Assembly (NCBI GenBank): GCA_019113295.1
Contig: DXHR01000034.1
Span: 62,001 to 126,000 of the forward strand
Direction: 5' to 3'
DNA length: 64,000 bases
Origin: Candidatus Salinicoccus stercoripullorum
GTDB lineage: Bacteria > Bacillota > Bacilli > Staphylococcales > Salinicoccaceae
The notes under the pieces were generated by a model, which was not told the DNA's origin, did no database searches, and saw nothing but the letters and a program-made list of their open reading frames with translations. The translations under genes were made by a program, and so were the position numbers. Within the stretch, counting starts at the first letter, position 1, and every line of letters starts with the position of its first letter. Positions 1 to 8,931 of this stretch are shown one piece after another.

Positions 1-796
1 CGATTGTAATGCCGCCCGGTGCCTGGATATAGACCGCCTTGAAATAATGGCGGTCGACAATACCTGAATTCGGCCACTTTTCCTCCCGGAGCTTCCCGAG
101 CATCTTCTGCAGGTGATTTTCGTCTGCGACTCTCAGCGAGAAATGGTGGACACTGCCGTAGCCTTCCTTTTCAAGCTGGCTGTTCCTCTGTTCGACGACA
201 TGGACTGAGTCCCGGCCGACCTTGACTTCAGCCCCTGTGTTTTCGTCGGTAAGGTCCCCTTGCACTTCCCCGCCGAGCAGTTCGAGCAGCTGGAGCGCCG
301 CTTTCAAATACTGGACGGTGATTTCCACCGCACCGATCGAAGTGATGGCATACTCCTTTGGGATTTCATCGGTTGAATTGGGTTCGGAATCATCGTATTC
401 AGTGTCCACCATGAGTGCCATGCGCTGTTTTTCATGGTCTTCAAAGATCATGGACATATGGCCGAAACGTTCTGTGAACCCTTCATGGTAGACCCTTTTT
501 TCATCGAAGCGGTTCCTGAAGAACTCCAGTGCTTCCATGGATGGCACCCTGAATATGGTCCTTGATATGCTGTTGGTTCCGGGCTGGAATTTTGGGGCAT
601 TGAATATCTCGAAGAACGTAATATCCGTTCCGGGTGTACCTTTGTAATCGGCGTAGAAGAGGTGGTACATGCCGGTGTCATCCTGGTTGACTGTCTTCTT
701 GACGAGCCGGAGACCTAATATATTTGTATAGAAATCATGGTTGTCGAGTATTTCCTTTGTGATGGACGATACGTGGTGGATGCCTTTAACTGTCAT
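1..796 (-). CDS. mhqO: Ring-cleaving dioxygenase-like VOC (glyoxalase fold) protein, MhqO type, 3' end cut off
   Basis: Translating the minus strand from the ATG at 796 gives an open frame to the window edge (about 265 codons visible), beginning with a Gly-Ile-His-His-Val-Ser stretch. A second His-His motif lies in the C-terminal half, as in two-module vicinal-oxygen-chelate enzymes. The start is set by a strong AAGGAGCG Shine-Dalgarno just upstream. MhqO/LinE-like proteins are associated with breakdown of quinones and hydroquinones. The gene is divergent from an MhqD-like hydrolase across an 80-bp gap, the pairing known from MhqR-controlled electrophile response loci. Substrate is unproven. 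The C-terminus lies outside the window. Confidence 0.85.
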   Translation of the reverse strand, partial: MTVKGIHHVSSITKEILDNHDFYTNILGLRLVKKTVNQDDTGMYHLFYADYKGTPGTDITFFEIFNAPKFQPGTNSISRTIFRVPSMEALEFFRNRFDEKRVYHEGFTERFGHMSMIFEDHEKQRMALMVDTEYDDSEPNSTDEIPKEYAITSIGAVEITVQYLKAALQLLELLGGEVQGDLTDENTGAEVKVGRDSVHVVEQRNSQLEKEGYGSVHHFSLRVADENHLQKMLGKLREEKWPNSGIVDRHYFKAVYIQAPGGITI

Positions 797-830
797 GGCT
801 ATCGCTCCTTAAAGTCTATTACTGTCAGTA

Positions 831-855
831 TATAATAGAGATGGGTTAAACTCTA
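831..855. promoter_or_regulatory. Divergent mhqO/mhqD control region with dyad TAGAG-N10-CTCTA
   Basis: The gap between the two start codons contains TATAAT at 831-836, in the orientation of the rightward gene. It overlaps a short dyad, TAGAG (836-840) and CTCTA (851-855). A dyad over the -10 box between divergent detoxification genes is a plausible repressor site of MarR/MhqR type. It is short and does not match the Bacillus MhqR box exactly, and no good -35 is visible. Confidence 0.35.
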
Positions 856-875
856 ATAAAGGAGGACGATCTAAC

Positions 876-1499
876 ATGGAACATCTGTTTATAAAAAGCA
901 GGAGTGGAAGCGATCGGACGCTGATCCTGTTCCACGGCACCGGCGGGAGAGAGACGGACCTGCTCGAAGTCGCAGCCATGGTGAACGGATCCGCCAACAT
1001 ACTGGCTTTGCGCGGTGCCGTGGAGGAGAATGGACAGGCGAGATATTTCAGACGGCTCTCTCCCCGTGAATTTGACCAGGAGAGTCTGCGCGGAGAGGGC
1101 ATGAAGACCGCCTCTTTGATCAGGGAACTTTCTTCCCTATATGGACTGGACATGACGAAAGCGGTCTATATAGGCTACTCCAACGGCGCAAACATGGCAG
1201 CCCATCTTCTGCTCAATCATGATCTTCCTGTTGCCGGGGCAATGCTCATGCATCCTGCTTACAGGAGTGAGCTGATTGAGAGGGACATCCTGCTCCGCAG
1301 CAGTGTACTGCTCATTGCGGGTGCCCGGGACATGACAGCTACAGCGGGTGAAGCCTATGAACTGAAGCAGTCCCTTGAACTGAAAGGTGCATCCGTGGAA
1401 GTGAAGCTCACAGACGGTGGCCACGAAATCGTTTCCGAGGAGCTTATGGAAGGCCATATATGGTATTTGAAAGTGGATGGCATGATGGACGATCTATAG
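876..1499 (+). CDS. mhqD: Carboxylesterase/hydrolase of the MhqD family
   Basis: 207-residue alpha/beta hydrolase with the oxyanion-loop motif His-Gly-Thr-Gly-Gly at 20-24. The nucleophile elbow is Gly-Tyr-Ser-Asn-Gly (Ser102), Asp152 is a likely triad acid, and the catalytic His is in Gly-Gly-His-Glu (His183). Length and motifs fit the phospholipase/carboxylesterase subfamily that includes Bacillus MhqD, thought to act with MhqO on quinone-like electrophiles. GGAGG lies 9 nt before the ATG. The 3' end overlaps the convergent HAD gene by 6 nt. The true ester substrate cannot be read from sequence. Confidence 0.85.
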   Translation: MEHLFIKSRSGSDRTLILFHGTGGRETDLLEVAAMVNGSANILALRGAVEENGQARYFRRLSPREFDQESLRGEGMKTASLIRELSSLYGLDMTKAVYIGYSNGANMAAHLLLNHDLPVAGAMLMHPAYRSELIERDILLRSSVLLIAGARDMTATAGEAYELKQSLELKGASVEVKLTDGGHEIVSEELMEGHIWYLKVDGMMDDL

Positions 1500-2333
1500 G
1501 TATGTTTTCCTTAGGTATTTTTCCAGTCCGTCTTCATCACACGTGCAGTCTGTAATATCATCGGCGGCGGATCTGATGTCATCATCCGCATTTTTCATCG
1601 CAGTTGCTTTGCCTGCCTTTTCAAACAGGGGAATGTCGTTCATTGAATCACCGATGGCATGCACATCTGCGAAACGGATATCGAAATGCTCGAGCAGTGT
1701 CTCTATGCCGGTCGACTTATCAATCCCTTTCTGCATCACTTCGGCATTATGGACACTGGTCGTATAGAGTGCATAATCCCCTGATTCCCGGTTCTGTTCC
1801 AGGAAATTGTACCAGTCGCCGATTTTCTTTTCATCTATGCTGAAGAAGAACAGTTTGACGACATCCTCATAGGGCAGGGCATCGACCCACTGTTCATCAT
1901 TTTCAAGGCTGGTTTCAGTAAAGTCGATTTCAAAGGCTTTCAGTGAAGCCGGCCTTTCAAGCTGGAAATCCCTGATTATATAATCCCTGTCCTGCAGGCG
2001 GGTGCGTGAGGAGTTCTCCAGTGTGTGGACTTCATAATAAATTTCACGTTTCCTGGCTTCACCGATTATCTTTTCGACAGTGGCCGGGCTGAATGAAGTG
2101 GCTTCAATCTGTACACCGTCTACATATACACCCATGCCGCTTGCGGCGACATATCCATCAAGAGGACAGTTGTCCGGCGTGATGGATTGTATTTCATGGC
2201 TTGTCCTGCCGGTGGCGAAAAATATATACATCCCTTTTTCTTTCAGCTCTGCAAGAGTATCGGGCAGGGTAAGGGGGAATTCTGCTTTATGGTTGAGTAT
2301 CGTACCATCCATATCCAGGGCGATTGCTTTCAT
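1494..2333 (-). CDS. HAD-superfamily phosphatase, Cof type
   Basis: 279 residues. Motif I is Asp-Met-Asp-Gly-Thr (Asp7, Asp9), and motif IV near the C-terminus is Gly-Asp-Ser-Met-Asn-Asp. A large alpha/beta cap lies between them, the layout of Cof-type (class IIB) HAD phosphatases that dephosphorylate sugar phosphates, flavin or PLP precursors. I chose the ATG at 2333 over an upstream ATG at 2372 because GAGGAG precedes it at good spacing and HAD proteins start a few residues before motif I. The stop codons of this gene and of mhqD overlap, so there is no room for a terminator between them. Substrate unknown. Confidence 0.85.
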   Translation of the reverse strand: MKAIALDMDGTILNHKAEFPLTLPDTLAELKEKGMYIFFATGRTSHEIQSITPDNCPLDGYVAASGMGVYVDGVQIEATSFSPATVEKIIGEARKREIYYEVHTLENSSRTRLQDRDYIIRDFQLERPASLKAFEIDFTETSLENDEQWVDALPYEDVVKLFFFSIDEKKIGDWYNFLEQNRESGDYALYTTSVHNAEVMQKGIDKSTGIETLLEHFDIRFADVHAIGDSMNDIPLFEKAGKATAMKNADDDIRSAADDITDCTCDEDGLEKYLRKTYL

Positions 2334-2442
2334 TTCTGTTGTCTCCTCGTCAAAGTAATATATTAAGACCATTGTATTTCTGCCGTAAACCGGATTGTTG
2401 TGTTAAAATATTCAGTATTATTTATTATAGATGGGGGATATT

Positions 2443-3129
2443 ATGACACAAGCAGGTCTGAAAAAGCCGTTCATGGACGGCCTGACCATCGGCATGGGCT
2501 ATCTGCCGGTGGCAGTTGCGTTCGGCATCACCGCCAAACCGCTCATCTCCCTTTTTGACACGACTCTGATGAGCATCATGGTCTATGGGGGAGCAAGCCA
2601 GTTTCTAGTACTTCAGATGCTGAACACGAGCAGCGCCGCGGCGATCATCCTGGCAGTTTTCATACTTAATTCTAGACATTTTGTCATGGCTTTTAAAGTG
2701 AATTATGATCTGAGGCATGAATCTTTCCTGAAGCGGCTGATACTTTCTTCATATGTCACCGACGAATCGTTCGCAGTGACTGCGAATACCGGCGAAGATG
2801 AAAGGACATTCCCGAAGTACTTCGTCACTTTCATTACTGCATACATGTTCTGGGTGATTTTTTCCGCCCTCGGTTACATTGCCGGCGACTGGATGGGTGA
2901 TGCATGGACAGTGGCAAGCGGAATTGCCCTTTATGCACTGTTCATAGCACTGCTGATACCGGCGGTCCGGGTGCATTATAAATATGGACTCGTAGCTGTC
3001 TCCGGAATGCTTTTCCACTGGATACTGGACGTGATACCGGCAGTACCTTCAGGATTTTCCATCGTCATTGCAATGCTGCTCGCTGCTTCTGCAGGAGTAT
3101 TGATAGAGAGAATGGAGGCCGCCCGATGA
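2443..3129 (+). CDS. azlC: AzlC-family branched-chain amino acid exporter, large subunit
   Basis: 228-residue polytopic membrane protein. The N-terminal half carries the family-typical Tyr-Gly-Gly-Ala-Ser-Gln-Phe segment and the Asn-Ser-Arg-His segment. AzlC works with the small AzlD protein to export branched-chain amino acids or their analogues. The ATG at 2443 follows a GGGGGA ribosome site; an in-frame ATG at 2431 would place that site inside the gene. It overlaps azlD by 4 nt (ATGA), indicating translational coupling. Confidence 0.88.
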   Translation: MTQAGLKKPFMDGLTIGMGYLPVAVAFGITAKPLISLFDTTLMSIMVYGGASQFLVLQMLNTSSAAAIILAVFILNSRHFVMAFKVNYDLRHESFLKRLILSSYVTDESFAVTANTGEDERTFPKYFVTFITAYMFWVIFSALGYIAGDWMGDAWTVASGIALYALFIALLIPAVRVHYKYGLVAVSGMLFHWILDVIPAVPSGFSIVIAMLLAASAGVLIERMEAAR

Positions 3130-3413
3130 CAGTCCTGATCCTTTGTTTATTTTTGGCGACAATCATTACCAGGATCCTGCCCGCATTTTTTGTGACGAGG
3201 CTCACGTTGCCGGAATGGCTGGTTACATATTTGAATTATATACCGTATGCAGCACTCGGTGTCCTGATTTTCCCCGGCATCCTGAGTGCCGTAGAGCGGC
3301 CGGTATACGGATTACTCGGGGCAGTGTTTGCAACAGTGCTTGCATTGCTCAGGGTTCCTCTGTTTTTCATCGTCCTGGGTTCGATCGTATTCGTATATCT
3401 CATCACGCTGTAG
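3126..3413 (+). CDS. azlD: AzlD-family branched-chain amino acid transport subunit
   Basis: 95 residues with about four hydrophobic helices, the size of the AzlD partner subunit. It includes a conserved Pro-Glu-Trp-Leu and Tyr-Ile-Pro-Tyr-Ala-Ala motif. The start codon overlaps the azlC stop, so the two are made together, as expected for an obligate two-component exporter. The next gene starts 12 nt later, so the permease there may share the transcript. Confidence 0.85.
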   Translation: MTVLILCLFLATIITRILPAFFVTRLTLPEWLVTYLNYIPYAALGVLIFPGILSAVERPVYGLLGAVFATVLALLRVPLFFIVLGSIVFVYLITL

Positions 3414-3425
3414 GAGGGAAGTGAA

Positions 3426-4349
3426 ATGGGCGGTTTCATTTTCATATTCATGAATGTCATATTACCGATCATCATCATAGTAACTACGGGATATGTCATC
3501 CAGCTCAAATTCAAGCTCGACCGCGGGACTTTGGCAAAGCTTGCGATCCATTATGTGATGCCGGCGTTCATATTCATGAGCCTGTATGAATCGGATATCG
3601 ATTTTTCACTGTTCGTGAAAATCTTGTTGTTCCTCAGCCTGTATGCTTTCGTAACATTCCTGATTACCCGTTTCATCGCGCGGTTCCTCGGTCTCGACAG
3701 GGGACAGAGCATCCTTTTTACAAATTCCAACCTGTTCTATAATGCCGGGAACTATGGCGTGCCGGTTAATGATCTTGTATTCAGGAGTGACCCATACGCG
3801 ATGAGCGTGCAGGTCATCATGGTCGTCTTTCAGAACATGTTCGCATATTCATACGGCATATTCTCGCTGAGTGCGGAAAATTCAGGGAAAGGGAGGGCAC
3901 TTCTCGGCTATTTCAGAATGCCGATATTCTACGGACTTGCCCTCGGCCTCTTGTTCAATTATTTTGATATCGGCATGCCGGCACCGATCACATCCGCCCT
4001 CGATTACATGCGGAATGCGATGATCGGAATCGTGCTGTTCATACTCGGTGCGCAGATTGCCGGTATAAAATTCAGACGCCTCAGGTTCAGTACATTCGCC
4101 GCGAGTCTCTCAAGGCTTGTGGTCGGTCCTGCAGTGGCGCTTATGATGCTGTTTCTGTCTGGCATCGAGGGAACCACAGCCCAGGCAATCCTCATCACTT
4201 CTGCAATGCCGGCGGCTGTGAACAGTTCAATAATTGCCCAGCAGTACAGTGATGATCCGGAATATGCGGCTGAAATCGTCATGATGAGCACGCTCCTGAG
4301 TGCTGCAACAGTGTCCTTTGTCATATATGCCGCCATGAGCGTGTTCTGA
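3426..4349 (+). CDS. AEC-family (auxin efflux carrier-like) permease
   Basis: 307 residues with about ten predicted membrane helices in two inverted halves. An Asn-Ala-Gly-Asn-Tyr-Gly-Val-Pro motif lies in the unwound helix of the first half, and Pro-Ala-Ala-Val-Asn-Ser in the second, both typical of the AEC (PIN/BASS-fold) family. Bacterial members include malate or malonate permeases and uncharacterised exporters, so the substrate is open. AGGAGGG precedes the ATG by 7 nt. It follows azlCD closely and is probably co-transcribed. Confidence 0.82.
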   Translation: MGGFIFIFMNVILPIIIIVTTGYVIQLKFKLDRGTLAKLAIHYVMPAFIFMSLYESDIDFSLFVKILLFLSLYAFVTFLITRFIARFLGLDRGQSILFTNSNLFYNAGNYGVPVNDLVFRSDPYAMSVQVIMVVFQNMFAYSYGIFSLSAENSGKGRALLGYFRMPIFYGLALGLLFNYFDIGMPAPITSALDYMRNAMIGIVLFILGAQIAGIKFRRLRFSTFAASLSRLVVGPAVALMMLFLSGIEGTTAQAILITSAMPAAVNSSIIAQQYSDDPEYAAEIVMMSTLLSAATVSFVIYAAMSVF

Positions 4350-4419
4350 TGATTTATCAAAAGTGCCCCTGTTGTGGTAAAATGGAGGGAAGATAAACGG
4401 GACGAAGGAGATTTAGAGT

Positions 4420-5451
4420 ATGGTCAGTATCAATGAGCATTTGAATGTGTATATCATGAGCGATCTGAAGCAGATGGCACGCACGATTTCAGTGAAAAAT
4501 TTTTCCAAATTGAAAAAAGATGAACTGATTGATGCGATTGTCGAAAAACAGAAACAGCCTGAAACCGCAGTATATGCCTATCATTACATCGATGATGCAT
4601 CTTTTGAAAGCTGGGAAAGTGCAGCGAGGGAAGGGAACGAAAATTTCTACAGCCTTGAGCAGGTTTTTGGCCTCTACATCATGGGATACGCAGTCGAGGA
4701 CATGGAGCGGGAGGACCGCTATTTCATCACAGATACGGCAACAGGGCTGTTTGACGGTGCCGACACAGAGGAGAACCGGGAAGTGCGTATCAGCGTACAG
4801 AGGAAACTGAACCTGATCCGTGCCTCACTGCATCTGTATGGTATCGTGACTTTCAAACAGCTGATCCACCTGTTCAAAAAATATTATGACATGGACATTA
4901 CGGCTGAGGAAATTACAGATTTCCTTGGCGGATCCCCCTACGATATCAATATCGATCGGGAGAATGGGGAAATTGTCATAGATGACATGAACGACGAGCA
5001 GTATCGGATGGTGCGTCGGCTGCAGGGCGACCGGCCTTACTATGAGCCTGAATTTGCGAAGTTCATCAAGTTCAGCGATCCGAACTTCATCGATGAATCC
5101 ATCCATCACACAGAACTCAAGGACTGGATTGCAGAAAATGCGGATGTATCCAAAGATCAGCATCGCAGTGTCTATATCTCCCTGCTGCAGCTGATCATGA
5201 GAGGGGCGGATCAGGATGAAGTCATACAGTACCTGGCGTCGCTCGGTGTGGAATTCAAGGATGACGGGGAGCGGCGAAGTTTCTTCGATAACATAGCGGG
5301 CATCGTGAATAATACGAGGCATTTTAAATTTCGGGGACATAAGGAATCGGAATTGAAGACAAAAACGGTCGTCAGAGAAATCAAAGTGGGCAGAAATGAT
5401 CCGTGCCCATGCGGCAGCGGTAAAAAATACAAAAAGTGCTGTGGCGCATAA
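4420..5451 (+). CDS. SEC-C zinc-motif protein with Rho-N-like N-terminus
   Basis: 343 residues. The last 21 carry a textbook SEC-C zinc motif ([13 protein letters not shown]), the same motif that ends SecA and YecA. Residues about 10-45 resemble the small helical SAP/Rho-N fold ([10 protein letters not shown]). The middle is acidic and helical with no motif I can name. AAGGAG sits 8 nt before the ATG. Function unknown; the two ends suggest nucleic-acid or ribosome/translocon contact, which is inference. Confidence 0.75.
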   Translation: MVSINEHLNVYIMSDLKQMARTISVKNFSKLKKDELIDAIVEKQKQPETAVYAYHYIDDASFESWESAAREGNENFYSLEQVFGLYIMGYAVEDMEREDRYFITDTATGLFDGADTEENREVRISVQRKLNLIRASLHLYGIVTFKQLIHLFKKYYDMDITAEEITDFLGGSPYDINIDRENGEIVIDDMNDEQYRMVRRLQGDRPYYEPEFAKFIKFSDPNFIDESIHHTELKDWIAENADVSKDQHRSVYISLLQLIMRGADQDEVIQYLASLGVEFKDDGERRSFFDNIAGIVNNTRHFKFRGHKESELKTKTVVREIKVGRNDPCPCGSGKKYKKCCGA

Positions 5452-5458
5452 TTTTTTG

Positions 5459-5491
5459 AGTGAAGCCCTGCGGGGAATGCAGAGCTTCACT
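5459..5491. terminator. Hairpin downstream of the SEC-C gene
   Basis: Arms 5459-5471 and 5479-5491 pair over 13 positions with one mismatch around a 7-nt loop. The T-tract on the plus side is poor (TTATATTT), whereas six Ts precede the hairpin. It is an ordinary but imperfect terminator for the gene ending at 5451. Confidence 0.6.
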
Positions 5492-5520
5492 TATATTTCA
5501 TGATTGAATTTTCAGGAAGG

Positions 5521-5560
5521 CAGGAGAAAGGATGGAACATTTTAAACATCCTTTCTCCTG
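5521..5560. repeat. Perfect 14-bp inverted repeat in the patA leader region
   Basis: Positions 5521-5534 and 5547-5560 are exact reverse complements separated by 12 nt. There is no T-run on the 3' side, so it is not a canonical intrinsic terminator. It lies between the SEC-C gene and patA, about 70 nt downstream of the previous hairpin. The rest of 5561-5735 contains a TATAAT at 5590-5595 but no convincing gene or known riboswitch. Confidence 0.6.
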
Positions 5561-5735
5561 AACAGACGTTTCAGTGTCCGTGCCGAAAATATAATGCTTG
5601 CCACAGCACATCCGGGTCAACGGAAGCGGTGATGGTTATGCTGGGGCAAACGGTTTACCTGGTGACCCTTTTCGGTATCGTGTACGGAACAATATTGCTG
5701 TAAAAAGATATACTGAATATTAAAGGAGAATGAAT

Positions 5736-6929
5736 GTGCCCGAATTGAACAGACTATTGAAAAATGTGAGCGTGCCCGGCACCAGGCAGATGGCGAACCG
5801 GGTGGCCGGCAAACCGGAAAGTATCGATCTGACACTTGGCCAGCCTGACTTCCCTGTTCCGGGGGCAGTCAGAGACCGCGTGATGCAGGCCGTGGACAGT
5901 CAGCCCATGAGATACTCGCATAACCGCGGAACGATGGAACTGCGGAAAGCAATCACAGATTTCTACAAAGATAAATATAAGGCGGATTATGAGCCTTCAG
6001 ATGAAGTCATTGTCACGAACGGCGGAAGCGAGGCGCTCGATACGATTTTCCGGACAATCATCAATCCCGGGGATGAAGTCATCATGCCGGCACCGGTCTA
6101 TACAGGTTATGAACCCATCGTCACGATGCTCGGCGGCATTACGGTGCTGGTCGATACGACGGACACGGGTTTTATTCCCACTGCTCAAAAGATTGAAGCG
6201 GCAATGACAGAACGGACTAAGGCGGTGCTGCTGAACTATCCGAACAATCCTACAGGTGCAGTCTATCCGGAGGAAACGGTAGCTTCTCTTGTGGAGCTGT
6301 TCAAGAGACACGACATTTTCGTCGTTGTGGACGAAATGTATGCAGAAAATACTCTGGACGGGGAACACCATTCATTCACTTCCTACCCTGATATAAAGGA
6401 CAGACTGCTCGCTGTGAACGGCCTGAGCAAGTCTCATGCGATGACGGGATGGCGGATCGGCTGGCTGATCGGCAATGCCGAAATGGTCGAGAAAATGACG
6501 CTGGTCCATCTGTATAATACGTTGTGTGCCAGCATGCCGAGCCAGATAGCGGCACTTGAAGCTTTGACGGGTGCTGCGGGTGCGCCGGCGGCGATGAATG
6601 CCGCGTACCAAGAGAGAAGGGACTATATTTACAGACGGCTTATCGATATGGGGCTTGACACCGTATTACCGGAAGGTGCTTTCTATATATTCCCTTCGAT
6701 AAAAAAATACAATGAAAGTTCATACGGTTTCGCGGTGGAGCTGCTGGAGGAAGCAGGTGTGGCTGTCGTGCCTGGTTCCGCATTTTCAGAATACGGTGAA
6801 GGGCATATAAGGATTTCATTTGCGACAAGCATGGAGAACCTTGAAGAAGCGGCTGACCGCATGGAACGTTTCCTGGAAGGGAAACGGGGTAAGCAAAGAA
6901 ACATTCAACTGAGGAGGATTCCAAAATGA
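5736..6929 (+). CDS. patA: Class I/II aminotransferase, PatA (N-acetyl-diaminopimelate aminotransferase-like)
   Basis: 397 residues, fold-type I PLP enzyme. Seen: Gly-Gln-Pro-Asp-Phe near residue 36, Asn-Asn-Pro-Thr-Gly at about 170, the PLP-contacting Asp199/Tyr202 and the Schiff-base Lys232 in Ser-Lys-Ser-His-Ala-Met-Thr-Gly-Trp-Arg-Ile-Gly. The best match from memory is Bacillus PatA of lysine/diaminopimelate synthesis, but broad-specificity aromatic or branched-chain aminotransferases share these motifs. The GTG at 5736 is preferred because AAAGGAG is 7 nt upstream; the ATG at 5730 would leave almost no spacing. The stop overlaps the next start by 4 nt. Confidence 0.8.
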   Translation: MPELNRLLKNVSVPGTRQMANRVAGKPESIDLTLGQPDFPVPGAVRDRVMQAVDSQPMRYSHNRGTMELRKAITDFYKDKYKADYEPSDEVIVTNGGSEALDTIFRTIINPGDEVIMPAPVYTGYEPIVTMLGGITVLVDTTDTGFIPTAQKIEAAMTERTKAVLLNYPNNPTGAVYPEETVASLVELFKRHDIFVVVDEMYAENTLDGEHHSFTSYPDIKDRLLAVNGLSKSHAMTGWRIGWLIGNAEMVEKMTLVHLYNTLCASMPSQIAALEALTGAAGAPAAMNAAYQERRDYIYRRLIDMGLDTVLPEGAFYIFPSIKKYNESSYGFAVELLEEAGVAVVPGSAFSEYGEGHIRISFATSMENLEEAADRMERFLEGKRGKQRNIQLRRIPK

Positions 6930-7759
6930 CGATTTCACAGCAGGATACTTATGAATTGAATAACGGTGTAAAAATGCCGGTGATCGGATTCGGTGTATAT
7001 AAAATTCCGGAAGAACAGATGGAGACAACAATCGGGACAGCGCTTGATGCAGGATACCGCCATTTCGACACCGCCGCTTTCTATGAAAATGAAAGGGCAT
7101 TGGGCGATGTCCTGAAGAAATCGGGTGTTTCACGTGAAGAACTCTTCATCACGACAAAAGTATGGAACGATGACCTGGGGTATGAAGAGACATTGAAAGC
7201 CTTTGAAACAAGCCTTGAAAAACTGCAGATGGATTATCTCGACCTTTACCTCATCCACTGGCCGATTGAAGGGAAGTATACAGATGCCTGGAGAGCCCTG
7301 GAAAAGCTGTATAAAGACGGCCGGGTGAGGGCGATTGGCGTAAGCAACTTCCACAGACAGCATCTTGAGGAAATATTCAGTGTTGCATCTGTAAGACCCA
7401 TGGTCGACCAGCTGGAATATCACCCACAGCTCGCCCAAAAGGAAATGAGGGCCTTTTGTGATGAACACGATATACAGCTTGAAGCGTGGGCGCCTCTTAA
7501 ACGCGGGGCGTTCTTCGATGATCCGGTCATCCGGGAACTCGCTGAAAAGTACGGCAAGACACCTGCACAGATTGTACTGAGATGGGACGTGCAGACAGGC
7601 GTCTCCACCATACCGAAATCAGTTACGCCAGAGCGTATACAACAGAACATCTCTATTTTCGATTTCGAACTGACGGAAGATGACATGGATCAGCTGGACA
7701 CCCTGGACACACATAAAAGACTGGGGAAAGATCCGGACAATTTCAGTTTTGATGAATAA
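6926..7759 (+). CDS. Aldo/keto reductase (YtbE/YvgN family)
   Basis: 277 residues, a complete AKR barrel with the catalytic tetrad Asp48, Tyr53, Lys78 and His111. The C-terminal NADPH-binding Ile-Pro-Lys-Ser motif is also present. Bacterial relatives reduce methylglyoxal and other small aldehydes with NADPH. The start codon overlaps patA (ATGA), so the pair is translationally coupled. A strong terminator follows directly. Confidence 0.85.
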   Translation: MTISQQDTYELNNGVKMPVIGFGVYKIPEEQMETTIGTALDAGYRHFDTAAFYENERALGDVLKKSGVSREELFITTKVWNDDLGYEETLKAFETSLEKLQMDYLDLYLIHWPIEGKYTDAWRALEKLYKDGRVRAIGVSNFHRQHLEEIFSVASVRPMVDQLEYHPQLAQKEMRAFCDEHDIQLEAWAPLKRGAFFDDPVIRELAEKYGKTPAQIVLRWDVQTGVSTIPKSVTPERIQQNISIFDFELTEDDMDQLDTLDTHKRLGKDPDNFSFDE

Positions 7760-7768
7760 GCTATGCAG

Positions 7769-7793
7769 CGGAACCTTTCAGGGTTCCGTTTTT
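7769..7793 (+). terminator. Intrinsic terminator of patA-AKR operon
   Basis: CGGAACC (7769-7775) pairs with GGTTCCG (7782-7788) around a 6-nt loop, followed by five Ts. Confidence 0.85.
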
Positions 7794-7812
7794 CTTGTTG
7801 TTGGAATTCCAT

Positions 7813-7844
7813 AAAAAAGTGGCCTGGACTTTCATCCCGGCCAC
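7813..7844 (-). terminator. Intrinsic terminator of the glycerate kinase operon
   Basis: On the minus strand GTGGCC (7844-7839) pairs with GGCCAC (7824-7819), then a run of six Ts (7818-7813). It lies 11 nt past the glycerate kinase stop codon. Confidence 0.8.
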
Positions 7845-7854
7845 GTCCTAAGAT

Positions 7855-8931
7855 TTATTCAAATATTTTTCTGATCAGCTCTGCAAGGTGTTCTCCGGTA
7901 TTCTCCATGACTTCATTTACATTTTTGCTGTCATCTGCAAGGGACCAGGTCTGCGTGAAATGACCGGACAGGTCTTCGGTGATCTGACCGGATATCAAGT
8001 AGACCGGCACGCCGTGTTTATCTGCAATTTCAGCCACGATCGAAGGAGCTTTGCCATCCATCGTCTGCATATCGCTCTTCCCTTCCCCTGTAATGACAAG
8101 ATCAGCTTCTTTGACGGCATCTTCAAGACTGATCATTTCTGCAATCAGTGTGCCGCCTTTCTCCATGTTTGCGCCCATGTTCATCAGCATCCAGCCGAGT
8201 CCGCCGGCTGCACCGGCGCCCGGTCTACTGCTGTGGTCTTTCCTGAATATATCCATCGCTTTGCGATGCAGATGTGCAATCAGGCTTTCAAACTGTGCAA
8301 TGTCTTCTGTTGCTATACCTTTTTGCGGCCCGAATATGGAAATTGCACCGTACTCACCGAACAATGGATTGGTGACGTCTGAAGCGATTGTCATTTGCAC
8401 TCCATCCAGTACGCGAAGGCTGTCGGAGAGCAGTTCATCAATTTTTCCTATATCTTCATTCATCACAGATACAGGCTTTCCCGAGGCATCCTTTGCCATG
8501 CCGCCGAGTGCCATGAACATGCCGAAACCGCCGTCGTTGGTGGCAGAACCTCCCAGTCCGAGAATGATGCGGCGGGCGCCCCGGTCACGGGCATGGAGTA
8601 TGAGTTCCCCTACACCGAACGAGGTACGGCGCCCGGGTGCAGAGCCTGCCAAGAGATGGAGGCCGCATGCCTCGGCGGTTTCAAGGATTGCTGTATCTTC
8701 CTTCATATAATAGACTGCCGGAACCGTACCGCCTTCAGGCCCGGTGACATTCAGGTCTATCTTTTCATATCCTTCATCCGCGAAACAATTCAGCAGGCCG
8801 TCTCCGCCATCACTCATCGGTTTGGTGACAGGGGCATGGCCAATCTCTTTGAGCGTCCGTGCCATAGTGTCTGCAGCATCTTTCTGGTTCAGTGTTCCTT
8901 TATAGGAATCAGGAGCGAGGACTATCTTCAT
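7855..8931 (-). CDS. glxK: Glycerate kinase (GlxK/GarK family)
   Basis: 358 residues, the usual family length. The N-terminus (Ala-Pro-Asp-Ser-Tyr-Lys-Gly-Thr) is the glycerate-kinase signature, followed by a conserved Ser-Asp-Gly-Gly-Asp-Gly. The central part has Gly-Leu-Gly-Gly-Ser-Ala-Thr-Asn-Asp-Gly-Gly and Arg-Pro-Gly-Ala-Gly-Ala-Ala-Gly-Gly-Leu. The enzyme phosphorylates glycerate to phosphoglycerate, feeding glycolysis. It is the last gene of a minus-strand run after namA and a formamidase-like gene, with a 4-nt overlap to the latter. Confidence 0.9.
   Translation of the reverse strand: MKIVLAPDSYKGTLNQKDAADTMARTLKEIGHAPVTKPMSDGGDGLLNCFADEGYEKIDLNVTGPEGGTVPAVYYMKEDTAILETAEACGLHLLAGSAPGRRTSFGVGELILHARDRGARRIILGLGGSATNDGGFGMFMALGGMAKDASGKPVSVMNEDIGKIDELLSDSLRVLDGVQMTIASDVTNPLFGEYGAISIFGPQKGIATEDIAQFESLIAHLHRKAMDIFRKDHSSRPGAGAAGGLGWMLMNMGANMEKGGTLIAEMISLEDAVKEADLVITGEGKSDMQTMDGKAPSIVAEIADKHGVPVYLISGQITEDLSGHFTQTWSLADDSKNVNEVMENTGEHLAELIRKIFE

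Noticed and set aside
4825..5490. 221-codon minus-strand frame
   Set aside because: Antisense to the SEC-C gene, whose zinc motif is unmistakable; it also runs through the hairpin after that gene.
5500..5703. 67-codon frame between the SEC-C gene and patA
   Set aside because: No ribosome site, contains the 14-bp inverted repeat, and composition is unlike a protein family I know. Better read as leader or intergenic DNA.
8051..8710. 219-codon open frame on the plus strand
   Set aside because: Shadow of glycerate kinase in the opposite strand; Ser/Pro-rich product without domain or ribosome site.
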